Shown: positions 15,747 to 25,960, numbered from the stretch's first letter. The stretch: 62,303 nt of DNA from Bacteroidota bacterium (GCA_022571715.1 JACZXH010000008.1:1-62303); one strand, 5' to 3'. Program-made: numbers and translations. The notes: a model not told the origin generated them from the letters alone.

Positions 15747-17804
15747 ATGGCAAAAAAAAGTGATTATCGAAAAGCAGGCGAAAATAACCTAAAGAAGAAA
15801 TCGGAAACTAAAAAATCGGTGCAGTCCCGAAAGTTGAGAGGCGTGAAGGAAAATAACGGTCCATTAGATCAATCAGATCGACAGGCTGAATCTGAAGCCA
15901 GGTATTCTTTATTTACCGACTTCGACATTCATTTATTCAGGGAGGGCAGGCATATCAGGTTGTATGAGAAATTTGGCTCGCATGAGGGTGAAAGGGAGGG
16001 TATTAAAGGTACATATTTTGCCGTATGGGCGCCAAATGCGGAGGCTGTTTCTGTAATTGGCAATTTCAATCATTGGAATATGCAGGATAATATGCTGGGA
16101 GCACGTTGGGATTCATCAGGTATATGGGAAGGGTTTATTCCACGCGTGGGACACGGCGAAGTGTATAAGTATGCAATAAAAACAAAATCCGGCAATGTGA
16201 TAGAAAAAGGAGATCCCTTTGCCCGGTATTGGGAGGAGGCACCCCACACCGCTTCCATTATTTGGAATACAGCGTATAAATGGGAAGATACAAAATGGAT
16301 GGAGAAGCGGCAGCGGGACGCAGGCCAATCACAGCCTATGTCGGTTTATGAGGTTCATCCCGGATCATGGCGCAGAAATACGGATGAAGGCAACCGGTCG
16401 CTTACGTATGCCGAAATGGCAAACGATCTTGTGGCATATGTTAAGGAGATGGGATATACCCATGTAGAGTTCATGCCAATAATGGAACACCCGTTTTATG
16501 GTTCATGGGGGTATCAGATTACAGGGTTTTTTGCTGCGACAAGCCGTTACGGTGAGCCCCAGGGCCTTATGCACATGATCGATAAATTCCATCAGGAAGG
16601 TATAGGAGTCATTCTTGATTGGGTTCCTTCGCACTTTCCCGGAGATGCATACGGATTGTATGAATTTGATGGAACGCACCTGTACGAGCATGCTGATCCA
16701 CGGCTGGGCTTTCACCCTGACTGGAAAAGCTATATCTTTAACTATGGCCGCCTAGAAGTACGCTCCTTCCTGATTTCAAATGCCATTTTCTGGCTTGATA
16801 AATATCATGCCGATGGCCTTCGGGTAGATGCCGTAGCTTCCATGCTTTATCTAGATTATTCAAGAAAAGAAGGAGAATGGCTGCCAAATGTGCATGGGGG
16901 AAATGAAAATATTGACGCCATCGCTTTTCTGAAAGCATTTAATGAAAATGTTTACAAAGAGTTTCCCGATGTGGTAACTATTGCCGAGGAATCAACCTCC
17001 TGGTCACTCGTATCCCGACCCACCTATCTTGGAGGTCTTGGTTTCGGCCAAAAGTGGATGATGGGCTGGATGCATGATACGCTGGAATACTTCAAAAAGG
17101 ACCCGATTCACAGAAAATACCATCAGAATGAAATTACGTTCAGTATCATGTATGCATTTACTGAAAATTTCATGCTTCCGTTATCGCACGATGAGGTAGT
17201 ACACGGAAAGGGATCGCTTATCGGCAAAATGCCTGGTGATGAATGGCAACGTTTTGCGAATCTGAGGCTGATGTTTGGCTTTATGTATGTTCATCCAGGC
17301 ACAAAACTCATGTTTATGGGAGGTGAACTGGGCCAATATGCAGAATGGAACCATGAAAAGAGCCTAGACTGGCATTTACTGAAATATGATTTACACAGAG
17401 GTCTGCATGATTGGGTAAAAGACCTTAATTCGTTTTACAGGAGTTCTACTGCTTTGTACGAACTGCAATTTGATAACCGCGGATTTGAGTGGATCGATTA
17501 CTCCGACGGTGAAAACAGTATCATTGTATTTATGAGAAAAGGCAATGCACCTGATGATGTAATTGTGGTGGTTTGTAATTTTACACCAACACCCAGACAT
17601 AATTACCGCATCGGTGTTCCTTTTAAGGGTTTGTGGAAGGAGTTGATTAACAGCAATGATTCGAAATATGGCGGAAGTGGTCTTATTAATCAGGGAATGC
17701 TAACAACTGAGCCGGAAAAGATTCATGGAAGGGATAACGCCGTGGTCCTCAATTTACCACCATTGGGAATTACCATCTTAAAAATGACAGAAGAACAGGA
17801 GTAG
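15747..17804 (+). CDS. glgB: 1,4-alpha-glucan branching enzyme
   Basis: 685 residues from the ATG at 15747; a TTG two codons upstream is also in frame. Transfers chain ends to make alpha-1,6 branches in glycogen. Lys-rich, poorly conserved N-terminal 50 residues precede a CBM48-type domain (GIKGTYFAVWAPNAEAVSVIG) and a GH13 barrel. Catalytic nucleophile D361 lies in DGLRVDAVASMLYLD, acid/base E414 in TIAEESTSW (spacing 53, as in E. coli D405/E458), and the third acidic residue in LPLSHDEVVHGKGSL. Followed after 37 bp by a GH57-type gene, so the two probably form one alpha-glucan operon. Confidence 0.95.
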   Translation: MAKKSDYRKAGENNLKKKSETKKSVQSRKLRGVKENNGPLDQSDRQAESEARYSLFTDFDIHLFREGRHIRLYEKFGSHEGEREGIKGTYFAVWAPNAEAVSVIGNFNHWNMQDNMLGARWDSSGIWEGFIPRVGHGEVYKYAIKTKSGNVIEKGDPFARYWEEAPHTASIIWNTAYKWEDTKWMEKRQRDAGQSQPMSVYEVHPGSWRRNTDEGNRSLTYAEMANDLVAYVKEMGYTHVEFMPIMEHPFYGSWGYQITGFFAATSRYGEPQGLMHMIDKFHQEGIGVILDWVPSHFPGDAYGLYEFDGTHLYEHADPRLGFHPDWKSYIFNYGRLEVRSFLISNAIFWLDKYHADGLRVDAVASMLYLDYSRKEGEWLPNVHGGNENIDAIAFLKAFNENVYKEFPDVVTIAEESTSWSLVSRPTYLGGLGFGQKWMMGWMHDTLEYFKKDPIHRKYHQNEITFSIMYAFTENFMLPLSHDEVVHGKGSLIGKMPGDEWQRFANLRLMFGFMYVHPGTKLMFMGGELGQYAEWNHEKSLDWHLLKYDLHRGLHDWVKDLNSFYRSSTALYELQFDNRGFEWIDYSDGENSIIVFMRKGNAPDDVIVVVCNFTPTPRHNYRIGVPFKGLWKELINSNDSKYGGSGLINQGMLTTEPEKIHGRDNAVVLNLPPLGITILKMTEEQE

Positions 17805-17841
17805 TATTATTTTTTAGGGTCATAAAAACAGGTAAGAATTA

Positions 17842-20250
17842 ATGGAGAAATATATATGTATTCACGGGCATTTTTATCAACCCCCCCGTGAAAATGCGTG
17901 GCTGGAACAAATTGAATTACAGGATTCCGCTTATCCGTTTCATGACTGGAATGATCGGGTCACTTATGAGTGTTATACACCTAATACGGCATCACGTATA
18001 CTTGATGAATCAAATGTAATTAAGGATATTGTAAATAATTATGCAAATATCAGTTATAACTTCGGTCCGACGTTGCTATCCTGGCTGGAGGAAAAAGTGC
18101 CGGAAACCTACCAGAATATAATATCGGCAGATGAAATAAGCAGCGCAAATTTTTCAGGCCATGGATCAGCTATTTCGCAGGCATATAATCATATGATTCT
18201 GCCACTTGCCAATGCGCGGGATATCAGCACCCAGGTAAAATGGGGCATCCGTGATTTCGAGTACAGGTTTAAACGCAAACCTGAAGGTATGTGGCTGCCT
18301 GAAACGGCGGTAAATGTCGTGACCCTGGAAGTACTTGCTGAAAATGAGATTAAATTCACAGTGCTGGCTCCGCGTCAGGCTGAAAAGACCAAAAAGCAGG
18401 GTGAAAATGAATGGATTGATGTAAGGGGCGGGAAAGTTGATCCGAGAAGACCCTATCTATGCAATCTCCCATCTGGTCATACGATATGCATTTTCTTTTA
18501 TGATGGTAATATTTCAAAAGATGTGGCATTCAATAAATTACTTAACAACGGCAAAAATTTTGCCGATTACCTTTTAAAATCATTGGATGAAAACCCCCGT
18601 GACCCACAGATCGCGCATATTGCCACCGACGGGGAGAGTTACGGGCATCATCATAGCCATGGAGATATGGCGCTGGCGTATTGTGTGGATTATATTCAAA
18701 CCGCGTCGGATGCTAGTATAACCAATTATGGAGAATTTCTTGAAAAATATCCGCCTGATCACGAGGTGATTATTGTTGATGACAGTTCATGGAGTTGTGA
18801 ACATGGCGTTGAAAGATGGCGGAACAACTGTGGTTGCAATACCGGGGACCAGCCTGGTTGGAATCAGCATTGGCGAAAACCGTTGCGTGATTCGCTCGAC
18901 TGGCTACGGGATCGTATGATCGAAATATACGAGCAGGTTGGGGCGAAATTGTTTAACGAACCGTGGCAGGCCCGTGATGCTTATATTGAGGTAATTCTCA
19001 ACCGTAATGAAAAAACAATTGAAAGTTTTCTTGAAAAATACGGTAATGGACTGATGAGCAACGGCACTAAAAACAGAGCCATGCGAATGCTTGAAATGCA
19101 ACGCAATGCCATGCTGATGTACACAAGTTGTGGTTGGTTTTTCAGTGAGGTTTCAGGCATTGAAACGGTGCAGATTCTACAGTACGCATGCCGGGCCCTG
19201 CAGCTTGCAAGTCAGGTTGCAGGGAGCAAACTAGAAGAACAGTTTATCCATAAACTAGAAGAATGTAAAAGTAATATTCCGGAATATGACACTGCAGCTG
19301 ATATTTACAGGAAGCGGATCATTCCAGCAAGACTAGATCTGATGCGTGTTGGGATGCATTATGCGGTGGCCTCATTGTTTGAAAAGCAACCGCATAAATT
19401 TCCTGTGTTTAACTATTCTACACAAAGCGAATTTTTTGAAAGAAGAGAAGCAGGTATTCAACGTATTTCGTATGGGAGAATAAATATCAGATCAAAAACA
19501 ACCTTTTCAGAAAAACATTTCAGCTTTATCGCTCTTTATCTGGGGCAGCATAATATAATCGGTTACATATCGGTAGATATGAAAAAAGACACGTTTTATT
19601 CAATGTACGACCAGACATTGGCTGCGTTCAGAGAGAGTAATCTCAGTAAATTGCTTGGGTTGATGCAGGAGCATTTTGGTGGTGAAAAGTTTTCAATCTG
19701 GCATTTATTTAAAGATGAAAAACGAAAAGTATTTGACAAGATCGTTGCCAAATATCTGAGTAAAATCGATAAGAAATTCAAACAAATATACGAGCAGGAT
19801 TACCAGCTAATAAATGCGCTTGCCAATGAAAAATATCCGGTACCTGAAATTTACCTGCATACATTTGCCTATGTGTTTAATGCCGAATTAAAAGAATGTC
19901 TTCAGACTGATCCGCTTGATACTAATCTACTTAAAACAATTGTGTTTAAATTTGAAAAGTGGGATCTTAAGCTAAGTGCCCAAATACCGTTTGAAAGAAT
20001 CGTAAATGATATGATCAATAAAAACCTGATGGAACTGTATCTGGGTGCAGATGGTTTTACAAGGTTGAAAAACCTGAATTATGTATTTGATATATTGAAA
20101 GACTTTGGATTGAAACTGAATTTATACCAAAGTCAGAACCTGTATTTTAAAATATCAAAAGGTAAACAGGCTGATAGTTGGGAGAAAAAATGGGAAAAAG
20201 AGTTTAATAACCTTGGCAGAAACCTGGGAATAAAAGTTGAAATTGACTGA
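17842..20250 (+). CDS. GH57-type DUF3536 glycoside hydrolase-like protein
   Basis: 802 residues from ATG 17842. N-terminal GH57 domain with the family regions in order: CIHGHFYQPPREN (residues 6-18), SYNFGPTLLSWL near 70, GHGSAISQAYNHMILPLA near 108, GMWLPETAVNV near 152 with the expected nucleophile Glu, and HIATDGESYGHHHSHGDMAL near 256 with the expected Asp. The C-terminal half is the helical DUF3536 region. GH57 enzymes act on alpha-glucans (amylase, 4-alpha-glucanotransferase, branching). Reaction unknown here. It follows glgB by 37 bp and is only 2 bp from the FRG gene, so all three are probably co-translated. Confidence 0.88.
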   Translation: MEKYICIHGHFYQPPRENAWLEQIELQDSAYPFHDWNDRVTYECYTPNTASRILDESNVIKDIVNNYANISYNFGPTLLSWLEEKVPETYQNIISADEISSANFSGHGSAISQAYNHMILPLANARDISTQVKWGIRDFEYRFKRKPEGMWLPETAVNVVTLEVLAENEIKFTVLAPRQAEKTKKQGENEWIDVRGGKVDPRRPYLCNLPSGHTICIFFYDGNISKDVAFNKLLNNGKNFADYLLKSLDENPRDPQIAHIATDGESYGHHHSHGDMALAYCVDYIQTASDASITNYGEFLEKYPPDHEVIIVDDSSWSCEHGVERWRNNCGCNTGDQPGWNQHWRKPLRDSLDWLRDRMIEIYEQVGAKLFNEPWQARDAYIEVILNRNEKTIESFLEKYGNGLMSNGTKNRAMRMLEMQRNAMLMYTSCGWFFSEVSGIETVQILQYACRALQLASQVAGSKLEEQFIHKLEECKSNIPEYDTAADIYRKRIIPARLDLMRVGMHYAVASLFEKQPHKFPVFNYSTQSEFFERREAGIQRISYGRINIRSKTTFSEKHFSFIALYLGQHNIIGYISVDMKKDTFYSMYDQTLAAFRESNLSKLLGLMQEHFGGEKFSIWHLFKDEKRKVFDKIVAKYLSKIDKKFKQIYEQDYQLINALANEKYPVPEIYLHTFAYVFNAELKECLQTDPLDTNLLKTIVFKFEKWDLKLSAQIPFERIVNDMINKNLMELYLGADGFTRLKNLNYVFDILKDFGLKLNLYQSQNLYFKISKGKQADSWEKKWEKEFNNLGRNLGIKVEID

Positions 20251-20252
20251 AT

Positions 20253-21053
20253 TTGAATATAAACGATAACGATATTGTTATTACCAGTTGGGGGGATCTT
20301 TGTGAGCGGTTATACGATAACTCCTGGAAAGACCGAATGGGCCGATTCAGAACTGATTATGCTTTCAGAGGGGTGTCAGAAAAGGAATACCAACTTAAAA
20401 ACCGATTTTTAAGAAATTGCGGAGAGAAAGAAAACCTGGAATACCATTTGCTTCGTAACTTCAAGAAGTATGCAATGGTGGATGCTACTGAGGCGCTCAC
20501 CTCTGATTGGCGGCTACTTACCATAGGTCAGCACTACGGGCTTCCGACCCGATTGATGGACTGGACTTACTCCCCGTTCGTTGCCGTCCATTTTGCAACA
20601 GTCAACCTGGATAAATACGACCACGATGCCGCCATCTGGATGGTAGATTTTGTAAAAGCCAAGGAACTGTTGCCAGATTCTCTGAGAGAAAAACTGCAGC
20701 AAGCTGGTGCAAATTCGTTTACCATTGAAATGCTTGAAGAAGCAATGCCTAATTTAAGCGATTTTAAAGCGCTGTCTGATACAAATGTCACATTGTTTTT
20801 TGAGCCGCCTTCAATTGATGAACGTATTGTAAACCAATATGCGTTTTTCTCCTGCATGTCAAGCGCTACACTGATCATGGATGACTGGTTGTTGCAATAC
20901 CCAGATATTTACAGGCGTATTATTATCCCAAAGGAGTTTAAATGGGAAGTGCGTGATAAGCTCGATCAGGCAAATATTAACGAAAGGCTTCTTTTTCCAG
21001 GACTGGATGGCCTTGCAAGTTGGCTGCAACGACATTATTATCCTGGGAAGTAA
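20253..21053 (+). CDS. FRG domain protein
   Basis: 266 residues from a TTG at 20253, 2 bp after the GH57 stop. The first ATG (residue 27) would cut into the domain. The FRG motif is present as YAFRGVSEKEYQLKNRFLRN near 36, followed by LTIGQHYGLPTRLMDWTYSP and FVAVHFA near 97. This H-x-GLPTRLLDWT-type segment is the hallmark of the domain. The biochemical role of FRG domains is not established. They are often found in accessory or defence loci, yet here the gene is fused by position to glycogen metabolism. C-terminal end is intact. Confidence 0.85.
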   Translation: MNINDNDIVITSWGDLCERLYDNSWKDRMGRFRTDYAFRGVSEKEYQLKNRFLRNCGEKENLEYHLLRNFKKYAMVDATEALTSDWRLLTIGQHYGLPTRLMDWTYSPFVAVHFATVNLDKYDHDAAIWMVDFVKAKELLPDSLREKLQQAGANSFTIEMLEEAMPNLSDFKALSDTNVTLFFEPPSIDERIVNQYAFFSCMSSATLIMDDWLLQYPDIYRRIIIPKEFKWEVRDKLDQANINERLLFPGLDGLASWLQRHYYPGK

Positions 21054-21159
21054 TAGCTTTCAGAATCATAAAATTCTGAGAATCAGTTGATATTAAAATT
21101 ATTAGCAACCCGGCTCTATTCATTTACAATTAATTGCCAATTTCTGTCCCATCATCATA

Positions 21160-21726
21160 TTACTTCCCACTTACTCTGTCGGGGTTCTGCGTAACAAATG
21201 CTTTCCAGCTTGTGGATTTACTTTTTTTTGTTTTACCCTGAAAGTGATGACAAAGCCCTACTGCAAGTGCATCTGTGGCATCGAACAGTTTAGGTTCTTC
21301 ACGAAGATGCAATAGTTTTATGATCATACCGGATACCTGTTCTTTTGATGCATTTCCGTTTCCGGTTACAGATTGTTTTACTTTCTTCGGCGCATATTCG
21401 GTGATAGGTATTTCCCTTGCCAGGGCTGCAGCCATTGCTACACCCTGTGCCCGTCCGAGTTTTAGCATGGATTGAATGTTTTTTCCATAAAAAGGGGCTT
21501 CCAGCGCTACTTCATCCGGATGGTATTCTTCAATCAATGACGTCACCATGTCAAATATTTTTTTAAGTTTGAGCTCATGACCGGAATATTTGCTGAGATG
21601 AATAACGCCGTATTGAATAAGTGAAAACTGCTGTCCTATGATCAAAAGCAGTCCATATCCCATTACGTTGGTACCGGGATCAAGGCCCAATATGATTCGT
21701 TCAGATTTTTTTTCTAATTTAGACAC
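21160..21726 (-). CDS. ruvC: Crossover junction endodeoxyribonuclease RuvC
   Basis: 188 residues from a GTG at 21726; the next Met is inside the fold. Resolves Holliday junctions together with RuvAB. RNase H-like fold with the acidic residues in order: [13 protein letters not shown] (first Asp near 16), [22 protein letters not shown] (Glu), and [15 protein letters not shown] (two Asp). Standard length. The start is only 2 bp from the start of the divergent membrane protein gene, so each promoter must lie in the other's coding region or one start is annotated too far upstream. Confidence 0.95.
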   Translation of the reverse strand: MSKLEKKSERIILGLDPGTNVMGYGLLLIIGQQFSLIQYGVIHLSKYSGHELKLKKIFDMVTSLIEEYHPDEVALEAPFYGKNIQSMLKLGRAQGVAMAAALAREIPITEYAPKKVKQSVTGNGNASKEQVSGMIIKLLHLREEPKLFDATDALAVGLCHHFQGKTKKSKSTSWKAFVTQNPDRVSGK

Positions 21727-21728
21727 TG

Positions 21729-22712
21729 ATGCAATTTAATTACACCACATCGATATTAAAAGAAAGAAAGTTTATCATTACCTGGAAAGTATTGAAAATC
21801 GTAATTCTGATCTCCTGCATGGCAGTTATATTGCAGCGGGTAAGGCAGGACCATGTGAAGTTGTATGACCTGGTTGCTAATATTTCTAATCTGCCATTAT
21901 ATGGATGGGCTGGCATCGTACTTATTTTAATGCTGGCGCCATTTAACTGGCTGTTGGAGGCTTTGAAATGGAAATTTCTGACACGACATATCGAGAAATT
22001 ATCCATCCGGGATGCATTCCGGTCTGTTGTCATTGGTTTAAGTTTTGGTTTTGCCACACCCCGGGCGCTGGGCGATTATATCGGTAGAACGCTTGTTTTC
22101 CATCACGATAATATGTTGAAAATAATTTTACCGGTATCGGTTAGCAGGATGGCACAACTTATCCCAACACTGATGTTTGGGATTGTTGGAATATCCTTTT
22201 TGATAAACGTCAATACAAATGCAGATGTACTGCAGTGGTGGGTGTCAGGGTTATTTGTAGCACTGATTTTGATATTTTCCGGAATAGTATTATTGACTAA
22301 AAACAATCACATGTTGCCAAAACTCAAAGGATTTGGGGATGTTGTAGGTAGACTGTTACAACCGGTATCATGTTATTCACCTGCAGATCTGATACAAGTT
22401 TTGGGTTTCAGTGTGCTAAGATACATTGTTTTTTCAGGTCAGTTTATGATTGCTCTTTGGGTATTTGGATTACATACCGAGCTCTTCCTTTTGTTTGCAG
22501 GAGTGACATGGATATTGCTCGCCAAATCGATTATGCCATCATTTAATTTTCTCAGCGATCTGGGTATTCGAGAAGTTTCGGCAATTGTATTTTTCGGAGC
22601 CTTTAATTATCCTGTACTGCCTGTACTTTCTGCCAGTTTGCTGATTTGGGTTATAAATATCTTGATTCCTGCATTGTCAGGAGTTGTATTGGCAGGTAAA
22701 ACTAAAATCTGA
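21729..22712 (+). CDS. Flippase-like membrane protein (UPF0104 / LPG-synthase TM region)
   Basis: 327 residues from ATG 21729, about eight hydrophobic helices (for example [33 protein letters not shown]). [13 protein letters not shown] and [18 protein letters not shown] are characteristic of the UPF0104/AglD/lysylphosphatidylglycerol-synthase transmembrane family. Such proteins flip or modify lipids or glycolipids in the inner membrane. No aminoacyl-transferase domain is attached. Heads a very compact run of genes up to 28943 (spacing 2-30 bp) with two glycosyltransferases and a deacetylase, which fits transport of a lipid-linked sugar. Confidence 0.8.
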   Translation: MQFNYTTSILKERKFIITWKVLKIVILISCMAVILQRVRQDHVKLYDLVANISNLPLYGWAGIVLILMLAPFNWLLEALKWKFLTRHIEKLSIRDAFRSVVIGLSFGFATPRALGDYIGRTLVFHHDNMLKIILPVSVSRMAQLIPTLMFGIVGISFLINVNTNADVLQWWVSGLFVALILIFSGIVLLTKNNHMLPKLKGFGDVVGRLLQPVSCYSPADLIQVLGFSVLRYIVFSGQFMIALWVFGLHTELFLLFAGVTWILLAKSIMPSFNFLSDLGIREVSAIVFFGAFNYPVLPVLSASLLIWVINILIPALSGVVLAGKTKI

Positions 22713-22714
22713 TT

Positions 22715-23830
22715 GTGGAGATTGTGTTATCCGTATTTGTTTCAGTTTATGTACTCGTGCTCATTCTGATTCTTGTCACCTGGATAAATATACCATTTTC
22801 TGAAAAATCTGATTGTAAGGATTCGCTGATGATGTCAGTGATAATTCCTGTACGAAATGAAGTAAAAAATATTCGCCTTTTGCTTGATGATCTTGGTAAA
22901 CAGAAGTACACAAATCAGTATTTCGAAGTGATCGTAATTGATGATCATTCGGATGATTCCACCTTTGACATAGTTGCATCCGCATCAGGGACTGTTCCAT
23001 ATAAGTTGAATATAATCAACCTGGATGTAACTATGGGAAAAAAGCAAGCTATAAAAAAAGGGATTGAATCTTCTCGCGGGGAAATAATTGTTACTACTGA
23101 CGCTGATTGCAGGGTAGGAGTAGATTGGTTGTGTGAAATTGCCCATCAGTTTAAATGTGAAAGAACAAATTTGGTTTTCGGGCCTGTAAAATATACCTGC
23201 GCCATGGATTCGTTTTCATTGTGGCAATCAATGGAATTTGCCGTATTGCAAACCACAGGAGCTTCAACATTGCATTTAGGGGTCCCAACCATGTGCAATG
23301 GCGCGAATATGGCTTACCGTAAAAAGGTGTTTTTTAGAGCAGGTGGTTTCGCTGGTAATGAACATATTGCTTCAGGTGATGATGAATTTCTGATGCATAA
23401 GGTGTTTCTGATTGATCCGGTTGCTGTTAAATATATAAAATCACAGCATGCGATTGTCGAAACGACTCCACTACCCGATCTGAAAAGTTTTATTAATCAA
23501 CGCCGGCGATGGGCAAGCAAATGGGAAGGATACCGGATCCCTTATCCGAGGTTATTGGCGATTGTTGTATTTGTCGCCAATCTGTCAATAATGGCAATTG
23601 GTATACTGGCAATAACCGGATACATTCATTTTGTCTGGTTTTTAGCAATATGGATATTAAAATTTATTCCGGAGTATTTACTTCTGGTTGTATCAAGTAA
23701 GTTTTTTGGGAGAAGTATTGCACAAAAGAACTTCCTGATTTTAGCTGTGTTATATCCGGTATATGCTGTATTTTTCGGCATTGCCGGACGATTTGGGAAG
23801 TACAGTTGGAAAGGAAGGGATTTAAACTAA
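22715..23830 (+). CDS. Membrane glycosyltransferase family 2
   Basis: 371 residues from a GTG at 22715, 2 bp after the preceding stop. One N-terminal TM helix, a GT-A domain and two or three C-terminal TM helices. Catalytic marks: SVIIPVRNE near 44, VIVIDDHSDDST near 72, TTDADCRVG near 128 (D-x-D), SGDDEFLMHKV near 222 and INQRRRWASKW near 260, which is the QxxRW motif of processive membrane GT2 enzymes. Presumably adds or polymerises a sugar onto a lipid carrier or glycan at the inner membrane. A second enzyme of the same type follows at 25964. Confidence 0.88.
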   Translation: MEIVLSVFVSVYVLVLILILVTWINIPFSEKSDCKDSLMMSVIIPVRNEVKNIRLLLDDLGKQKYTNQYFEVIVIDDHSDDSTFDIVASASGTVPYKLNIINLDVTMGKKQAIKKGIESSRGEIIVTTDADCRVGVDWLCEIAHQFKCERTNLVFGPVKYTCAMDSFSLWQSMEFAVLQTTGASTLHLGVPTMCNGANMAYRKKVFFRAGGFAGNEHIASGDDEFLMHKVFLIDPVAVKYIKSQHAIVETTPLPDLKSFINQRRRWASKWEGYRIPYPRLLAIVVFVANLSIMAIGILAITGYIHFVWFLAIWILKFIPEYLLLVVSSKFFGRSIAQKNFLILAVLYPVYAVFFGIAGRFGKYSWKGRDLN

Positions 23831-23842
23831 ATTTTACATATT

Positions 23843-24097
23843 TTGAACAAAAGAGAATTTGAAATACTTGATGAGTTGTATTTTCTCGTGAGTTTTGATG
23901 ACCTGCGGGAAGCGCTGTGTTATGACAGGTCTGAACTCAGGGTTATTTTGAAATCATTGGCTCGTAAAAAGTGGGTTAAATGTTACAAATCTGTAGATGA
24001 GGATATCGAATGGGATGAGGTAGAATTCGAGAATCTATTTGATAAATATCATTATCTTGCAAGTAAAGAAGGGCTGATTGCCCACAATACCAGGTAA
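23843..24097 (+). CDS. Small conserved-looking protein, possible winged-helix fold
   Basis: 84 residues from a TTG at 23843. No ATG is available. Acidic, mostly helical, with REFEILDELYFLVSFDDL, then SELRVILKSLARKKWVKCYK, which has the look of a helix-turn-helix followed by a wing (a strand around WVKCYK). I recognise no named family. It lies 12 bp after a glycosyltransferase and 15 bp before a SpoIIE-type phosphatase, so it could be a regulator or adaptor of that phosphatase. That is inference from position only. Confidence 0.6.
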   Translation: MNKREFEILDELYFLVSFDDLREALCYDRSELRVILKSLARKKWVKCYKSVDEDIEWDEVEFENLFDKYHYLASKEGLIAHNTR

Positions 24098-24112
24098 ACA
24101 ATATTTTCATTG

Positions 24113-25324
24113 ATGGAAACAGATATACAATTATTACAAAAGAAGTACTATCTCAAGGAAATGGAGGTGAATTCCCTCCTTGAGATAACGCAAGCCATTA
24201 ATGATAATCTAAACGAAGAAGCACTTTTCAGGATATATGATTTTACCATTCGTGCCAATCTTAATATTGGCAAACTCGCTTTGTATGTGCTTGACGAGGA
24301 ATGGAGTTGCCGGGTTAATTTCGGGACATCTAACGATTTCCTGAATACCAATCTGCCCGGATCGATTCAAAAAATGGTAAAACTGAGTTCTGATTTTGAA
24401 TCACCTTTTGATGAATTTGAAATTATCATTCCTGTAAAGCATAGATCTACTGTATTGGCATATGTATTTGCCTCTTCGGTCAATTCTGCTGAAGAAGGAA
24501 TCAATACTACATTTCTGCAAGCGCTGAGCAATCTGATCATTGTGGCTATTGAGAATCAGCGGCTTACCAGGCACCAGATCAAACAAGAGGCATTCAGAAA
24601 AGAATTGGAAATTGCTAAAGACGTACAGAAGCTGTTGTTTCCCGAATCACTGCCCTATGGCGTCAGGCTAAAAGTCGCAGCCAGTTATTTACCACATCAG
24701 TCTGTAGGAGGCGATTACTACGATTATATTCCCATTAATGAAAACCAGTTCCTGATTTGCATCGCTGATGTTTCAGGTAAAGGTATTCCTGCGGCTATTA
24801 TGATGTCAAACTTTCAGGCTTCGTTACACACTTTGCTCCGGACTACACCTAACCTCACGCAGATCATAGAGGTTCTCAATTACCAGATACTCGAAAATGC
24901 AAAGGGTGAAAACTTCATTACTTTTTTTGGTGCTATATATGACCATAAACTCAATACGCTGGTTTATATAAATGCCGGCCATAACCCGCCTTTTTTATAT
25001 GATAGGGAAAATGGAATCCGTACACTTGACGAAGGATGCACCGTCTTAGGTATGTTTCATCCGCTGCCCTTTATCAATGAAGGATTTGTGACCGATCTAA
25101 ACAGTTTCATGTTATTTCTCTACACCGACGGTCTTACTGAAACAGAAAACGAAAACGACGAAGAGTATGGAAGTGACCGGATCAGGGATTACCTCGAAAA
25201 TAACCCATATAAAGATTTGAAAGAGATTCACAGCGAACTGCTTGAAGAGCTGGATAAATTCAAAGGGAAAAATGACTACAGAGATGATATAACTATATTA
25301 TCTTGTAGGTTGGAAGAAAGATAA
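24113..25324 (+). CDS. SpoIIE/RsbU-type PP2C serine phosphatase with GAF-like sensor
   Basis: 403 residues from ATG 24113 (a TTG one codon earlier is in frame). The N-terminal 30 residues form a likely coiled coil. Residues about 30-160 look like a GAF domain (DNLNEEALFRIYDFTIRANL, SNLIIVAIENQRL). The PP2C domain follows with ELEIAKDVQKLLFPE, SVGGDYYDYI, CIADVSGKGIPAAIMM, NAGHNPPFL, LFLYTDGLTE and DDITILSC, which carry the acidic metal ligands. Family members dephosphorylate an anti-sigma antagonist in partner-switching pathways. No STAS or HPK-type anti-sigma gene is adjacent. Embedded in the glycosyltransferase operon, so it may set the operon's product to stress. Confidence 0.9.
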   Translation: METDIQLLQKKYYLKEMEVNSLLEITQAINDNLNEEALFRIYDFTIRANLNIGKLALYVLDEEWSCRVNFGTSNDFLNTNLPGSIQKMVKLSSDFESPFDEFEIIIPVKHRSTVLAYVFASSVNSAEEGINTTFLQALSNLIIVAIENQRLTRHQIKQEAFRKELEIAKDVQKLLFPESLPYGVRLKVAASYLPHQSVGGDYYDYIPINENQFLICIADVSGKGIPAAIMMSNFQASLHTLLRTTPNLTQIIEVLNYQILENAKGENFITFFGAIYDHKLNTLVYINAGHNPPFLYDRENGIRTLDEGCTVLGMFHPLPFINEGFVTDLNSFMLFLYTDGLTETENENDEEYGSDRIRDYLENNPYKDLKEIHSELLEELDKFKGKNDYRDDITILSCRLEER

Positions 25325-25339
25325 TACTTCTTGCTACCT

Positions 25340-25960
25340 ATGTTTTCGTATAAAACCCCGGTAATTTTTCACACACTGTTTCCTTCTCTTACCTGGATGA
25401 TAGATACTGATACCTTGGAGGTATCGCTTACATTTGATGATGGTCCGGTAGCGGGTGTTACGGATTGGGTACTTAGCGTATTAAATGATTTTGATGTTAG
25501 GGCCACTTTTTTTTGTGTAGGCGAGAATGTTCTGGATCATCCGGATTTAATACAAAGAATGGCTGAAGAGGGGCACAGTGTAGGGAACCATACACACAAT
25601 CATCTGAATTCCTGGACTACTTCTTTTGAGAAGTACCATGCAAATATCATGAAATGCGAAGAAGCGCTGGCCCCGTTTAATAAAAGCAGACTTTTCCGGC
25701 CGCCCTATGGAAAACTGAGGCCATTGCATATCAGAAAAATTAAAAATGAATTCAAAATAGTAATGTGGAATGTACTGACGGGCGACTACAGACCGGATGT
25801 GGATCCTGCAAGTTGTTTAAACGGTAGTTTAAAGGCTGTAACCGGAGGTTCTATCATTGTATTTCACGACAGCATGAAGGCAAGCAACTTACTCAAAACC
25901 ATACTACCTGGATTTATTGATAAGCTATTGAAACAAGGCTATACGTTTAAACCATTATAA
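25340..25960 (+). CDS. Polysaccharide deacetylase (NodB domain, CE4)
   Basis: 206 residues from ATG 25340; an upstream in-frame TTG at 25331 is possible. NodB motifs in order: VSLTFDDGPVAG (Asp-Asp), GHSVGNHTHNH (H-x3-H zinc ligands), LFRPPYGKLRP, TGDYRPD and SIIVFHDSMKAS (His). CE4 enzymes remove acetyl groups from GlcNAc-containing glycans or lipid-linked sugars. No signal peptide is obvious, though the start FSYKTPVIFHTLFPSLTWMI is hydrophobic. Located between two QxxRW glycosyltransferases, reminiscent of poly-GlcNAc-type synthesis modules. Confidence 0.9.
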   Translation: MFSYKTPVIFHTLFPSLTWMIDTDTLEVSLTFDDGPVAGVTDWVLSVLNDFDVRATFFCVGENVLDHPDLIQRMAEEGHSVGNHTHNHLNSWTTSFEKYHANIMKCEEALAPFNKSRLFRPPYGKLRPLHIRKIKNEFKIVMWNVLTGDYRPDVDPASCLNGSLKAVTGGSIIVFHDSMKASNLLKTILPGFIDKLLKQGYTFKPL

